A DNA stretch of 64,000 nt from Alkalicoccus luteus (GTDB lineage: Bacteria > Bacillota > Bacilli > Bacillales > Salisediminibacteriaceae), in NCBI RefSeq assembly GCF_012034335.1, contig NZ_JAATHJ010000004.1, positions 62,001-126,000 of the forward strand, in the 5' to 3' direction. Made by a program: the position numbers and the translations under genes. The notes beneath the pieces are model-generated. The model was given only the letters and a program-made list of their open reading frames with translations. It was not told the origin of the DNA and searched no databases. Positions within the stretch are counted from its first letter, which is position 1, and every line of letters begins with the position of its first letter. Of the stretch, positions 16,575 to 25,002 are shown one piece after another.

Positions 16575-17540
16575 ATGTCCCCATTTTTCTCGAACCGGCG
16601 CCTGATCGTTCTGCTCGTCTGCTTAATATTCCTGGTCGGGCTGATAGGATATTCGTTAAGCGACCAGCGGGGACTTTCGTGGCCGGAACAGTTCATACAG
16701 GATTCTGTCGGCACAGTGCAGTCGGTGTTTTCCAGACCCGCTTATATGATTTCGAATGCGGTCGATTCTGTTAATGAGCTGCGTAACGTATATGAAGAAA
16801 ATCAGATGCTGAGATCGCACCTGGATGAATATGCTGCTCTCCAGTCTGAGCTGACACAGCTCCAGCGCCGCAATGATGAACTGGAAGAAGCGATGGATGT
16901 GCAGGATAACCTGCTTGACTATTCCGTCCGGAATGCAACGGTCATTCACCGCTCGCCGGATCGCTGGAATGAGCTGATCGGCATTAATCTGGGCGCCCAG
17001 CACGGCATCGAGCAGGATATGGCCGTCATCACGTCGCAAGGTCTGATCGGAAAGATACGCGATGTGTCGCAGTTTTCTTCATCTGTGCAGCTGCTGAGCG
17101 ACCAGGATGCCAATAACCGCATTTCCGCGATGGCAGAAAGCGATGATGAGACGATTTACGGCTTCATGGAAGGCATTGACGATGAGACCGGCCATCTCCG
17201 CTTTACTAAGATCGACGTTGATATTGAGGTTGAGGAAGGAATGATCGTATCCACATCCGGTCTTGGCGGTGTATTCCCGGACGGCCTGACGATCGGTGAA
17301 ATTGTCGACGTTACGACCGATGAATACGGCTTAAGCCAGACAGCGCTCGTGGAACCTGCAGCAGACTATTACCACCTTGACTATGTGATGGTGATTGAAC
17401 GCGGTGCTTCGCAAACCAGCCTGTTTGATGAGCTGGACGAAGAAGAGGAAGACATGGTTCCGCAAATTGATCCGGAGGCAGACCCGGATGAAGATCCGGC
17501 TGCCGATCCGGAAGCTGTTCCGGAGGAGGGCGTGGAATGA
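16575..17540 (+). CDS. mreC: Rod-shape-determining protein MreC
   Basis: A 321-residue bitopic protein: membrane helix at about 10-28, coiled coil about 68-110, then the beta-barrel domain of MreC (VIHRSPDRWNELIGINLGAQHGIEQDMAVI ... is the central region). It links MreB and MreD to penicillin-binding proteins on the outer face. The last ~45 residues are an Asp/Glu/Pro-rich extension not needed by the family. The end overlaps mreD by four bases. Confidence 0.92.
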   Translation: MSPFFSNRRLIVLLVCLIFLVGLIGYSLSDQRGLSWPEQFIQDSVGTVQSVFSRPAYMISNAVDSVNELRNVYEENQMLRSHLDEYAALQSELTQLQRRNDELEEAMDVQDNLLDYSVRNATVIHRSPDRWNELIGINLGAQHGIEQDMAVITSQGLIGKIRDVSQFSSSVQLLSDQDANNRISAMAESDDETIYGFMEGIDDETGHLRFTKIDVDIEVEEGMIVSTSGLGGVFPDGLTIGEIVDVTTDEYGLSQTALVEPAADYYHLDYVMVIERGASQTSLFDELDEEEEDMVPQIDPEADPDEDPAADPEAVPEEGVE

Positions 17541-18052
17541 CCCGTTTTATTCTTCCGGCGGTGCTGTTTTTTCTCCTCGTGTTCGAAGGGACGGTTTTCC
17601 AGGTGTTTGCTCCGGACAACCGGGGTGCTGACCTTGAGCTCGTCCCGCGCTTTATGTTTATTCTGATCATGCTTACCGGAATTATCCGAGGCAGAAGCTA
17701 CAGCCTGTTTTACGGTATTATCTTCGGGATCCTGTATGACATCGTGTACTCACCAGTGCTAGGTATTTATACCTTTGGATTCGGTTTTTTCGCGTATTTG
17801 TTTTCTGTTTCCAATTCATACGTGAAGCGTCGTCCATCGGTAACAGCACTGCTCGTAACAGCGGCGGTCATTGGGTTGGAATACTATTTATACGGCATGA
17901 TGCTGCTTCTCGGCATTACGGCGCTGCCGCATGAAGCGATTTTCACGTCAAGGCTGCTTCCTTCGTTTATCATGAACGGACTGCTGGCAGCCCTGCTTGC
18001 TGTTCCGGTCCGTGCCTGGTTTATCCGCATGGACGGAGCTGATATGGATTAG
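17537..18052 (+). CDS. mreD: Rod-shape-determining membrane protein MreD
   Basis: A 171-residue protein with five or so membrane helices and the MreD-like pattern GRSYSLFYGIIFGILYDIVY. It is coupled to mreC by an ATGA overlap and completes the MreBCD elongasome set. Length matches the family. Confidence 0.9.
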   Translation: MTRFILPAVLFFLLVFEGTVFQVFAPDNRGADLELVPRFMFILIMLTGIIRGRSYSLFYGIIFGILYDIVYSPVLGIYTFGFGFFAYLFSVSNSYVKRRPSVTALLVTAAVIGLEYYLYGMMLLLGITALPHEAIFTSRLLPSFIMNGLLAALLAVPVRAWFIRMDGADMD

Positions 18053-18078
18053 CGACTAAGGGGATGGAGGTGACGCAG

Positions 18079-18753
18079 GTGGCACAGGTTCGCTCTTATG
18101 TCACGCTGAAAGGAACGAAACAGGGACTCCAGCTGCTGCTGGACGATGAAAGTCCGTTCCGGACATTGCTCGAACAGATGGAAAAACAATTGAACGACCA
18201 GAAAGGTAAGCTGATCTCTGCAAAGGATGAACGGCTTCAGGTAATGGTCGATGCAGGCAGACGCTATCTGAACGAACATGACAGAAAAGAACTGAAGGAG
18301 CTGCTGGAAACAACCTTTCCGCTGGACGTCACCGAAATCCGGTCTGACGTCGTCTCCCGTAAAGAAGCCGATGCGCTCGTCCGCAAAAAGCAGATGGTCC
18401 GCATGGCTCGCGTGATCCGCTCGGGACAAGTGCTGGAGCTCGAAGGTGATGTGATCCTGATTGGCGACATCAATCCCGGAGCTGTCCTGAAAACAACCGG
18501 CAGCATTTACGTGCTAGGCAGTCTGAAAGGAGTCGCTCACGCCGGAACCGACGGCGACGTAAGAGCTGTTATCTCCGCTTCATTTATGGATCCCTCTCAG
18601 CTGCGTATTGCGCATGTCGTCCGGCAGCCTCCGGAGAATGAAGAATGGCGCGGCATGTTTGAATGCGCATACGTAAATGATGAAGGCTCCTTAGAGCTTG
18701 AGCGGGCGCAGAAACTCGGAGTGCTTCGTCCGGAATTAGCCGGCGAAGAGTAG
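18079..18753 (+). CDS. minC: Septum-site inhibitor MinC
   Basis: The GTG at 18079 is chosen because GGAGGTGA ends five bases before it; the in-frame ATG at 18064 has none. The 224-residue protein has an N-terminal MinC_N part (VTLKGTKQGLQLLLDD) and a C-terminal beta-helix domain (about 105-210, RSGQVLELEGDVILIGDINPGA begins it; VLGSLKGVAHAG) that binds MinD and FtsZ. It blocks polar FtsZ rings. Confidence 0.92.
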   Translation: MAQVRSYVTLKGTKQGLQLLLDDESPFRTLLEQMEKQLNDQKGKLISAKDERLQVMVDAGRRYLNEHDRKELKELLETTFPLDVTEIRSDVVSRKEADALVRKKQMVRMARVIRSGQVLELEGDVILIGDINPGAVLKTTGSIYVLGSLKGVAHAGTDGDVRAVISASFMDPSQLRIAHVVRQPPENEEWRGMFECAYVNDEGSLELERAQKLGVLRPELAGEE

Positions 18754-18817
18754 ACGGCCGTAGATTGTATGATAGAATGAGAACAGAAGTCAGCAACGTG
18801 CGAAAGGGGAGAGTGCA

Positions 18818-19618
18818 GTGGGAGAAGCCATCGTCGTGACGTCAGGAAAAGGCGGCGTCGGAAAAACAACGACAACTGCAAATATTGGAACGGCCCTGGC
18901 ATTGAACGGTTTCAGCGTCTGCCTGGTTGATACAGATATCGGCCTGCGCAACCTGGATGTCGTCATGGGGCTGGAAAACCGGATTATTTACGATCTGGTC
19001 GATGTCGCAGAAGGCAACTGCCGTCTGCAGCAGGCCCTGATTAAAGACAAACGTTTTGAATCTCTCTACCTGCTGCCGGCTGCGCAGACAAAAGACAAAG
19101 ACGCAGTGGCGCCGGAACAAATTAAGGAGCTTGTCGCAGAGCTGAAAGAGCAGTTTGACTACATATTAATCGACTGTCCTGCAGGAATTGAGCAAGGATA
19201 CAAAAACGCCGTGGCAGGTGCAGATAAAGCGATTGTCGTTACAACGCCTGAAATTTCATCCGTGCGCGACGCAGACCGTATTATCGGACTGCTTGAAAAA
19301 GAAACGCACGTCGAGACACCGCGTCTCGTCGTCAACCGGATCCGAAGCCACATGATGAAATCCGGTGAATCGATGGATGTGGATGAGATTGTATCCATTC
19401 TGGCTGTTGACCTTCTCGGTATCGTTGCCGACGATGATCACGTCATCAAGTCATCCAATTCAGGGGAGCCCGCTGCTCTGTCACCTAAGAGCCGGGCATC
19501 GATTGCCTACCGCAACATTGCCCGCCGTCTGAATGGTGAATCTGTTCCGCTCATGTCGCTGGAAGAAGATACGAGCATGCTCACGCGTGTAAAAAAGTTT
19601 CTCGGGATGCGGGGCTGA
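18818..19618 (+). CDS. minD: Septum-site determining ATPase MinD
   Basis: A 266-residue ParA-like ATPase with deviant Walker A GKGGVGKTT (10-18), Walker B IDCPAG and a C-terminal amphipathic helix (TRVKKFLGMRG) for membrane binding. It recruits MinC to the membrane. The start is GTG after a GAAAGGGGA site. In Bacillus spoIVFA and spoIVFB follow minD; here a terminator and an unrelated sugar transporter do. Confidence 0.94.
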   Translation: MGEAIVVTSGKGGVGKTTTTANIGTALALNGFSVCLVDTDIGLRNLDVVMGLENRIIYDLVDVAEGNCRLQQALIKDKRFESLYLLPAAQTKDKDAVAPEQIKELVAELKEQFDYILIDCPAGIEQGYKNAVAGADKAIVVTTPEISSVRDADRIIGLLEKETHVETPRLVVNRIRSHMMKSGESMDVDEIVSILAVDLLGIVADDDHVIKSSNSGEPAALSPKSRASIAYRNIARRLNGESVPLMSLEEDTSMLTRVKKFLGMRG

Positions 19619-19638
19619 GTCTCGATTCATACAAGATG

Positions 19639-19664
19639 AAACCGTCCATTTGGGCGGTTTTTTA
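19639..19664 (+). terminator. Intrinsic terminator after minD
   Basis: A nine-base stem (AAACCGTCC / GGGCGGTTT, one T-G pair), four-base loop and a T6 tail. The following ~290 bases up to 19952 hold no supported gene or site. Confidence 0.88.
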
Positions 19665-19952
19665 TGCTTTATAAAGTACAGCGGCGAACAGCACTCTGTC
19701 AGTTATGGTAGCGGATGATGTACTGACGCCTCACGATGCCACACCTGTTCCACCTCAGCTTCTTACTCCATATCACTCTCCTCCTTTCCGATCAGATAAA
19801 GGAGCACAAACATCGTGGTAAATGCCATATTTTCCAATTTAAACGCCCTCGTCCTCAGGGCATGGACAGATTTTTTTACAGAGCAAACACTTGTGGCCCA
19901 AGGGTTTGTCATTGTTTTGTAATAGTAATGTGAAAATTTCTAAAAATAATGC

Positions 19953-20002
19953 TTGAAATCGTTATCATATCAAAATATACTAAGCTTATGAAAGCGATTC
20001 CA
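19953..20002 (+). promoter_or_regulatory. Sugar-importer promoter with two LacI-type operators
   Basis: -35 TTGAAA (19953-19958) and -10 TATACT (19976-19981) are 17 bases apart. TGAAATCGTTATCA (19954-19967) covers the -35, and TGAAAGCGATTCCA (19989-20002) lies just past the start point. Both resemble the perfect palindrome TGAAATCGATTTCA found downstream of the LacI gene, so this is a probable repressed promoter for the binding-protein gene. Confidence 0.7.
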
Positions 20003-20081
20003 GTCACCCCGACAGGCAGTGGATGTTGTTCGTTTGGCGAAATAATCCGGCGGAAATGCATCCATTTTTATGATCGGACTC

Positions 20082-20095
20082 TGAAATCGTTATCA
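20082..20095 (+). promoter_or_regulatory. Third LacI-type operator
   Basis: TGAAATCGTTATCA, identical to the site at 19954-19967, lies 32 bases before the binding-protein start. With the two upstream sites it could support looping by a LacI tetramer or cooperative binding. Confidence 0.65.
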
Positions 20096-20126
20096 CATAT
20101 CTTAATTCTTTTAAGGGGGAAACAGC

Positions 20127-21548
20127 ATGCGCATTAGAAACAGAGTGCTGACAAGTGTCATGGCATTGTCGATGGTAGGAGTTCTCGCAGCCTGTGGAGG
20201 TAACGACGGCGGAGACAATATGGAGAATAACGGCGGGGCTGACAACGCAAATGCAGACACGAATGATGCTGCAGACAACGATGCGGATGATATGAATGAC
20301 GACATGGATAACGAGGAAGAGCCGGCTGATGAAGACGCTGAAGAGAACGACGGAGAGGAAGCCGCTGACGGCGATCAGGTCACGATCACTTACGCCCGTG
20401 GACAGGACGCAACAGGTGCAACGGACGTTCTGGTAGAAGCATTTGAAGAGGAGAATCCGAACATCAACGTTGAGTTCCGTGAAATGCCGGCGGATACCGG
20501 TCAGTCTCATGACCAGTACGTAACTGAATTCTCCGGCGGGGATGCATCCATTGACGTGTTTGATGCAGATGTTATCTGGCCTGCAGAATTTGCCCAGGCA
20601 AACTACGTGCTTGAGCTGGACCGCTTTATCGAGCGTGACGGCATTGATCTCGATGACTACTTTGAAGGTACAGTTGATTCCGGTACATTTGATGGCCGGA
20701 TGTGGGCGATGCCGAAGTTTACAGATGCGGGGCTGCTCTACTACCGCTCAGACATCGTTGACGGCCCTCCGGAAACATGGGATGAGCTGATTGACATGGC
20801 CGGCGAGTATGCAGGAGAAGAAGGCACGGATTTCGGATACCTGATGCAGGCGAACCAGTACGAAGGCCTTGTTGTAAACGCGATTGAATTCTTTGGAGCA
20901 TATGGTGCCGAGGTTATTGATGAGGATCAAAACGTTACGATCAATTCACCTGAAGCGGTCGCTGCTCTTGAAAAAATGATGGAAATTGTTCAGTCCGACT
21001 TCGTACCGGGCGATATCCTCAACTTTGATGAGCCGGCTACGCATACCGCCTTCCTCGAAGGACAGTCTGTATTTGCCCGCAACTGGCCTTACATGCAGGC
21101 GATGACAGAAGATGAGGACGTTTCCCAGGTTCAGGGCAATGTCGAGTTTGCACTTCTTCCTGCTGGCGATGAAGGCAGCGCCGCAGGTCTCGGCGGCTGG
21201 ATGACGATGATCAACCGTAACTCAGAAAATCCGGAAGAAGCGTGGGAGTTCGTGAAGTTCATGACCGGTCCGGAAGGGCAGAAGATTACGGCAATTGAGG
21301 GCGGATCCGCTCCGACGCTGCGTGATCTTTACGACGATGAAGAAGTGCAGGACGCTGCGCCGCTGTTTGCAGACGAAGAGTTCGTTGCCACGCTTGAAAA
21401 TGCTGTTCCGCGTCCGGTAACACCGATCTACCCGCAGATTTCCGATATCATGCAGATTGAACTGTCCCGTGCGCTTTCCGGCGATATTTCCGCTGAAGAA
21501 GCGATCGAGAACATGGAACAGGAAATCCAGTCCGCACTGGATGAATAA
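20127..21548 (+). CDS. Sugar ABC transporter substrate-binding lipoprotein (family 1)
   Basis: A 473-residue lipoprotein: signal peptide with lipobox LAAC (Cys about 23), then a ~65-residue Asn/Asp/Glu/Gly linker, then an extracellular binding domain (ITYARGQDATGATDVLVEAFEEENPNI is its start). Family-1 features include the GLGGWMTMINRNSENPEEAWEFVKFMT region near the end. It captures an oligosaccharide or disaccharide for the permeases at 22707 and 24054. A terminator directly after it would let it be made in excess over the membrane parts. The sugar is not evident; maltose- or trehalose-type importers are the nearest relatives. Confidence 0.85.
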   Translation: MRIRNRVLTSVMALSMVGVLAACGGNDGGDNMENNGGADNANADTNDAADNDADDMNDDMDNEEEPADEDAEENDGEEAADGDQVTITYARGQDATGATDVLVEAFEEENPNINVEFREMPADTGQSHDQYVTEFSGGDASIDVFDADVIWPAEFAQANYVLELDRFIERDGIDLDDYFEGTVDSGTFDGRMWAMPKFTDAGLLYYRSDIVDGPPETWDELIDMAGEYAGEEGTDFGYLMQANQYEGLVVNAIEFFGAYGAEVIDEDQNVTINSPEAVAALEKMMEIVQSDFVPGDILNFDEPATHTAFLEGQSVFARNWPYMQAMTEDEDVSQVQGNVEFALLPAGDEGSAAGLGGWMTMINRNSENPEEAWEFVKFMTGPEGQKITAIEGGSAPTLRDLYDDEEVQDAAPLFADEEFVATLENAVPRPVTPIYPQISDIMQIELSRALSGDISAEEAIENMEQEIQSALDE

Positions 21549-21560
21549 GCACACACAGGG

Positions 21561-21606
21561 GCGTCTCGGACCAGAGGGATTCACCTCTGGCCGGGACGGT
21601 TTTTCT
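21561..21606 (+). terminator. Terminator or attenuator between binding protein and regulator
   Basis: A long stem (CGTCTCGGaCCAGAGG / CCTCTGGcCGGGACG) followed by GGTTTTTCTT. It probably limits read-through into the lacI-permease genes. Confidence 0.85.
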
Positions 21607-21633
21607 TAGAAAGACCGGGAGGGAGGGCATGGT

Positions 21634-22623
21634 ATGGCAACGATTAAAGAGGTAGCTGCAAAAACAGGACTTTCTCCAACCACTGTCTCGCGAGTGATCA
21701 ACAACCATCCCTACGTCGACCCGAAAAAGCGCAAGCTCGTGATGACTGCAATGGAAGAACTCGGCTACGTGCCCAATTCCTCAGCAAGACGGCTGAGAGG
21801 CCAGCGGACGAATACGATCGCTGTCATTATTTCCCGGATTGTCAATCCGTTTTTCGGACACCTCGTGGACGCTATGGAGAAAATAGCAGCAGAACGCGGC
21901 TATCAGCTTATCCTCTGTGATTCCAGACTGGAAAAAGATCGGGAAATGCAGCATTTGGAGCTGTTAAAAACAAAGCAGGTCGACGGAATTATTCTCGCTT
22001 CACTGCAAAACCGTTGGAAGGACATTGAGCCTTATACCCGCTACGGTCCGATTATCAGCTGCAACGAATATGACTCAGCAGCAGATATGCCGATGATTGT
22101 CTGCGACCAGGAATACGGCGGTTACATTGGTACGAAGCATCTGATTGACCGGGGACATGAAAAAATCGCGTACGCAGGCGGAACCGACCGGATTGAACTG
22201 ACACGTGACCGTTTTTCAGGCTTTAAACGTGCGATGGCAGAAGCAGGACTCACGGTGAACGAGGATTATCTGTTTCCAAGCTTTTATGGTATCGAAGACG
22301 GAAAAAATATCTTTCACCGCATGTATGCGATGGAGAACCGGCCGACTGCTATTTTTGCAGGAGGAGATGAAGTTGCTGCCGGGGTGATCCAGGAAGCGAA
22401 ACGGTTCCATTGCCGTGTGCCCGATGATCTGGCTGTCGTAGGCTTTGATAATCAGCCGCTCGCGGATTTAATCGATCCGGGAATTACGACGATTGATCAG
22501 CCGATGAAGCTCATGGGGACGAGGGCAATGGAAATGATGGTCGACATGATCCGGCACAACCGTGACGTTACGTATAAGAAGGAACTGCTCCCGCTTCAGT
22601 TGATCGTCAGAGAGTCAACGTAG
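21634..22623 (+). CDS. LacI/GalR-family transcriptional regulator
   Basis: A 329-residue repressor with an N-terminal helix-turn-helix (ATIKEVAAKTGLSPTTVSRV, residues 2-21) and hinge, then a periplasmic-binding-protein-like sugar domain (about 60-329). GGGAGGGAGGGC precedes the ATG. It sits inside the importer cluster and four palindromic sites of one type surround it (19954, 19989, 20082, 22652), so it is the likely local sugar-responsive repressor and may also control its own downstream permeases. Confidence 0.9.
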   Translation: MATIKEVAAKTGLSPTTVSRVINNHPYVDPKKRKLVMTAMEELGYVPNSSARRLRGQRTNTIAVIISRIVNPFFGHLVDAMEKIAAERGYQLILCDSRLEKDREMQHLELLKTKQVDGIILASLQNRWKDIEPYTRYGPIISCNEYDSAADMPMIVCDQEYGGYIGTKHLIDRGHEKIAYAGGTDRIELTRDRFSGFKRAMAEAGLTVNEDYLFPSFYGIEDGKNIFHRMYAMENRPTAIFAGGDEVAAGVIQEAKRFHCRVPDDLAVVGFDNQPLADLIDPGITTIDQPMKLMGTRAMEMMVDMIRHNRDVTYKKELLPLQLIVREST

Positions 22624-22651
22624 TAAAAGGGAGATCGTCTACGAAAGATGC

Positions 22652-22665
22652 TGAAATCGATTTCA
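22652..22665 (+). promoter_or_regulatory. Perfect LacI-type palindrome before the permease genes
   Basis: TGAAATCGATTTCA is an exact 14-base palindrome with the central CG typical of LacI-family operators. It lies 42 bases before the first permease gene. Confidence 0.75.
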
Positions 22666-22706
22666 ATATCAGGTCTTAATGTGCTGCGGAGAAGGAGGGA
22701 GATGAC

Positions 22707-24032
22707 ATGGGAGATAAAAAGAAAAAGTTTCAGCTCAGTGAGTCTCAGCTCGGCTACCTGATGGTGCTTCCGGCGCTGATCCTCATTTTTGCCGTCACGC
22801 TCTGGCCGGTGGCTCAATCGTTTTATAACAGTATGTTTGACTACCGGCTCAATGATCCGACGAGAAACCAGACAACGCTGAGCTATCAGATTGACCTGGA
22901 GCGCTATGCGGATAACTATTTCTTTTATGAGCGTGATATGGAGCAGCTCATTTCAGAGACAGAAGGAACCGAGATGGAGGATACGGTCGTCTCGATTCAA
23001 AATGAGATTTCTGACTACCACCAGATGATTGTGGAATCAGACAACATCGGAGACCAGTTCGCGATTGTCGATGAAATGGTCATTAATTTTGAACCGGTCA
23101 ATGATAACGATCTGAAGTACGGTCAGATTGACAACAGCTTTTCGGAAGACTATATCGATGTGCTGGAGTCAGCAGATGAACAGCTGGGCACCTTCTTTGA
23201 ACAGGAGGATGATGAAGACCTGGCACAGACGATCGCAGATGCCAACGCACAAATCGGCCAGCTGGACCGGAGCATGATCCGGCCGAACTTTATCGGACTG
23301 CAAAACTACGGCAAGTATTTAACCGAAGCAAGAACATGGTCGGCTATGTGGAACACGGTCTTCTTCACCGTTATCTCTGTCTTTTTTGAACTGATTATCG
23401 GTCTTGCAGTCGCACTCGTCATCAACCGGGCCTTCATCGGCCGAGGGGCAGTCCGTGCTGCGGTTCTGATTCCGTGGGCGATTCCGACAGCCGTCAGTGC
23501 GATGATGTGGAGCTACCTGTATGACGGCCAGTCCGGGATTGTCGCCCACTACTTTGAGCAGTTGGGACTTATTTCCGACTCCTCGGTGTTGTTAAGTACA
23601 GGCTCGGGCGCGATGTTCTCAATTATCCTTGCCGACGTCTGGAAAACGATGCCGTATATGGCGCTTCTGCTTCTGGCAGGACTGCAGACTATTTCCGAAT
23701 CGCTCTACGAAGCGGCGGAAGTAGATGGTGCAGGCAAGGTTCAGCGTTTCTTCTACATTACCCTGCCAATGCTGAAATCGGCTATTCTCGTTGCGCTGTT
23801 GTTCCGGACACTCGATGCCTTCCGGGTATTTGACTTAATCTACGTCCTGACAGGCGGCGGCCCGGCAAACTCGACCGAATCGATTTCGGTTTATGCCTAC
23901 CAGGTGCTTTTCGCCCAGCAGAACTTTGGGGAAGGTTCCGTTCTTTCCGTCATCATGTTCGTTTCCGTGGCCTTGATCAGCATTCTCTTCATTAAACTGA
24001 TTGGTTCGGATCTGTTTGAGGACAAAAAATAA
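22707..24032 (+). CDS. Sugar ABC transporter permease, MalF-like with long extracellular loop
   Basis: A 441-residue permease. The first membrane helix (about 17-38) is followed by an acidic, helical ~145-residue insert (about 45-190) that most 290-300 residue homologues lack; E. coli MalF has a comparably placed P2 loop. The remaining helices carry the EAA loop (YEAAEVDGAGKVQRFFYITLPML) that docks the ATPase. It pairs with the next gene. No ATPase is encoded nearby, so a shared MsmX-type ATPase is likely, as in Bacillus. Confidence 0.87.
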   Translation: MGDKKKKFQLSESQLGYLMVLPALILIFAVTLWPVAQSFYNSMFDYRLNDPTRNQTTLSYQIDLERYADNYFFYERDMEQLISETEGTEMEDTVVSIQNEISDYHQMIVESDNIGDQFAIVDEMVINFEPVNDNDLKYGQIDNSFSEDYIDVLESADEQLGTFFEQEDDEDLAQTIADANAQIGQLDRSMIRPNFIGLQNYGKYLTEARTWSAMWNTVFFTVISVFFELIIGLAVALVINRAFIGRGAVRAAVLIPWAIPTAVSAMMWSYLYDGQSGIVAHYFEQLGLISDSSVLLSTGSGAMFSIILADVWKTMPYMALLLLAGLQTISESLYEAAEVDGAGKVQRFFYITLPMLKSAILVALLFRTLDAFRVFDLIYVLTGGGPANSTESISVYAYQVLFAQQNFGEGSVLSVIMFVSVALISILFIKLIGSDLFEDKK

Positions 24033-24053
24033 CGCAGAAGGAGGCGATGGACG

Positions 24054-24875
24054 ATGAGGAAAAAAGCAGGGCTGCCGTTTTACATATTTTTAAGTATCTT
24101 TATTTTCGTTACGATGTTCCCGTTTATCTGGGTCTTCCTGACGTCGTTAAAGCCGCCGAGTGAAATTTTCTCCAGCTTCGCCTGGTTTACGACAGAACCG
24201 TCTCTGAATTCGTATATCAATGCGATTCAGACGCGGCCGCTGTTTCTCTACATGTGGAACAGTATTGCAGTCTCAGGCCTGACGACCATTTTAGCCATTT
24301 CTGTAGCATCGCTTGCGGCGTACGCCGTTACGAGGCTGCCGATTAAATTTAAAGGAACGATTCTCGGGATCGTACTCGCTGCAGCGATGTTCCCGCAGAT
24401 CGCGATCATTTCACCAATCTTTAACCTGATCCAGGGACTCGGACTGCGCAACAGCTACATGGGTCTCGTGATTCCTTACATTACGATCAGCCTGCCGCTG
24501 GCCATCTGGATTCTGGCTACCTTCTTTAAAAAGATTCCGTATGAGCTGGAGGAATCGGCAAAGCTGGATGGAGCAACACCGTTTCAGACGTTCCGTAAAA
24601 TCATCTTTCCGCTGGCCGCTCCAGGGGTTTTCACGACCGCGATTCTCGTATTTATCGCAGCGTGGAACGAGTTCCTGTTTGCGCTCACGATTAACTCGGA
24701 CGACAGCTGGCGCACGATTCCGGTAGGGCTGTCTCTCTATCAGTCCCAGTTTACGATTCCATGGGGAGATATTACAGCTGCGACGGTTATCGTGACGATT
24801 CCGATCGTCATCATCGTCCTGATTTTCCAGCGTCGTATCGTTGCAGGACTCACATCAGGTTCGGTTAAAGAATAG
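24054..24875 (+). CDS. Sugar ABC transporter permease, MalG-like
   Basis: A 273-residue protein with six membrane helices and the EAA motif (ELEESAKLDGATPFQTFRKI), which contacts the ATPase. Length is normal. It lies 21 bases after the MalF-like gene with GGAGGCGATG before the start. It forms the heterodimeric channel with that protein. Confidence 0.9.
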   Translation: MRKKAGLPFYIFLSIFIFVTMFPFIWVFLTSLKPPSEIFSSFAWFTTEPSLNSYINAIQTRPLFLYMWNSIAVSGLTTILAISVASLAAYAVTRLPIKFKGTILGIVLAAAMFPQIAIISPIFNLIQGLGLRNSYMGLVIPYITISLPLAIWILATFFKKIPYELEESAKLDGATPFQTFRKIIFPLAAPGVFTTAILVFIAAWNEFLFALTINSDDSWRTIPVGLSLYQSQFTIPWGDITAATVIVTIPIVIIVLIFQRRIVAGLTSGSVKE

Positions 24876-24886
24876 CACAGACGGAG

Positions 24887-24919
24887 CACGCCCGGGGCAA
24901 AGCCCTGCGGCGTGTTTTT
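24887..24919 (+). terminator. Intrinsic terminator of the sugar-importer operon
   Basis: CACGCCcggGGC / GCCctgcGGCGTG hairpin followed by TTTTTC. Confidence 0.8.
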
Positions 24920-25002
24920 CTTTCCGGCATCCGGTTAAACGGGACGGATAGTCTATCATCCACGAGATATGCTACACTTAACGTTCAGAGGGGGCGGATC
25001 AT

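Noticed and set aside
19736-20137. Small frames upstream of the sugar-binding protein
   Set aside because: They overlap the promoter and operators and lack ribosome sites.
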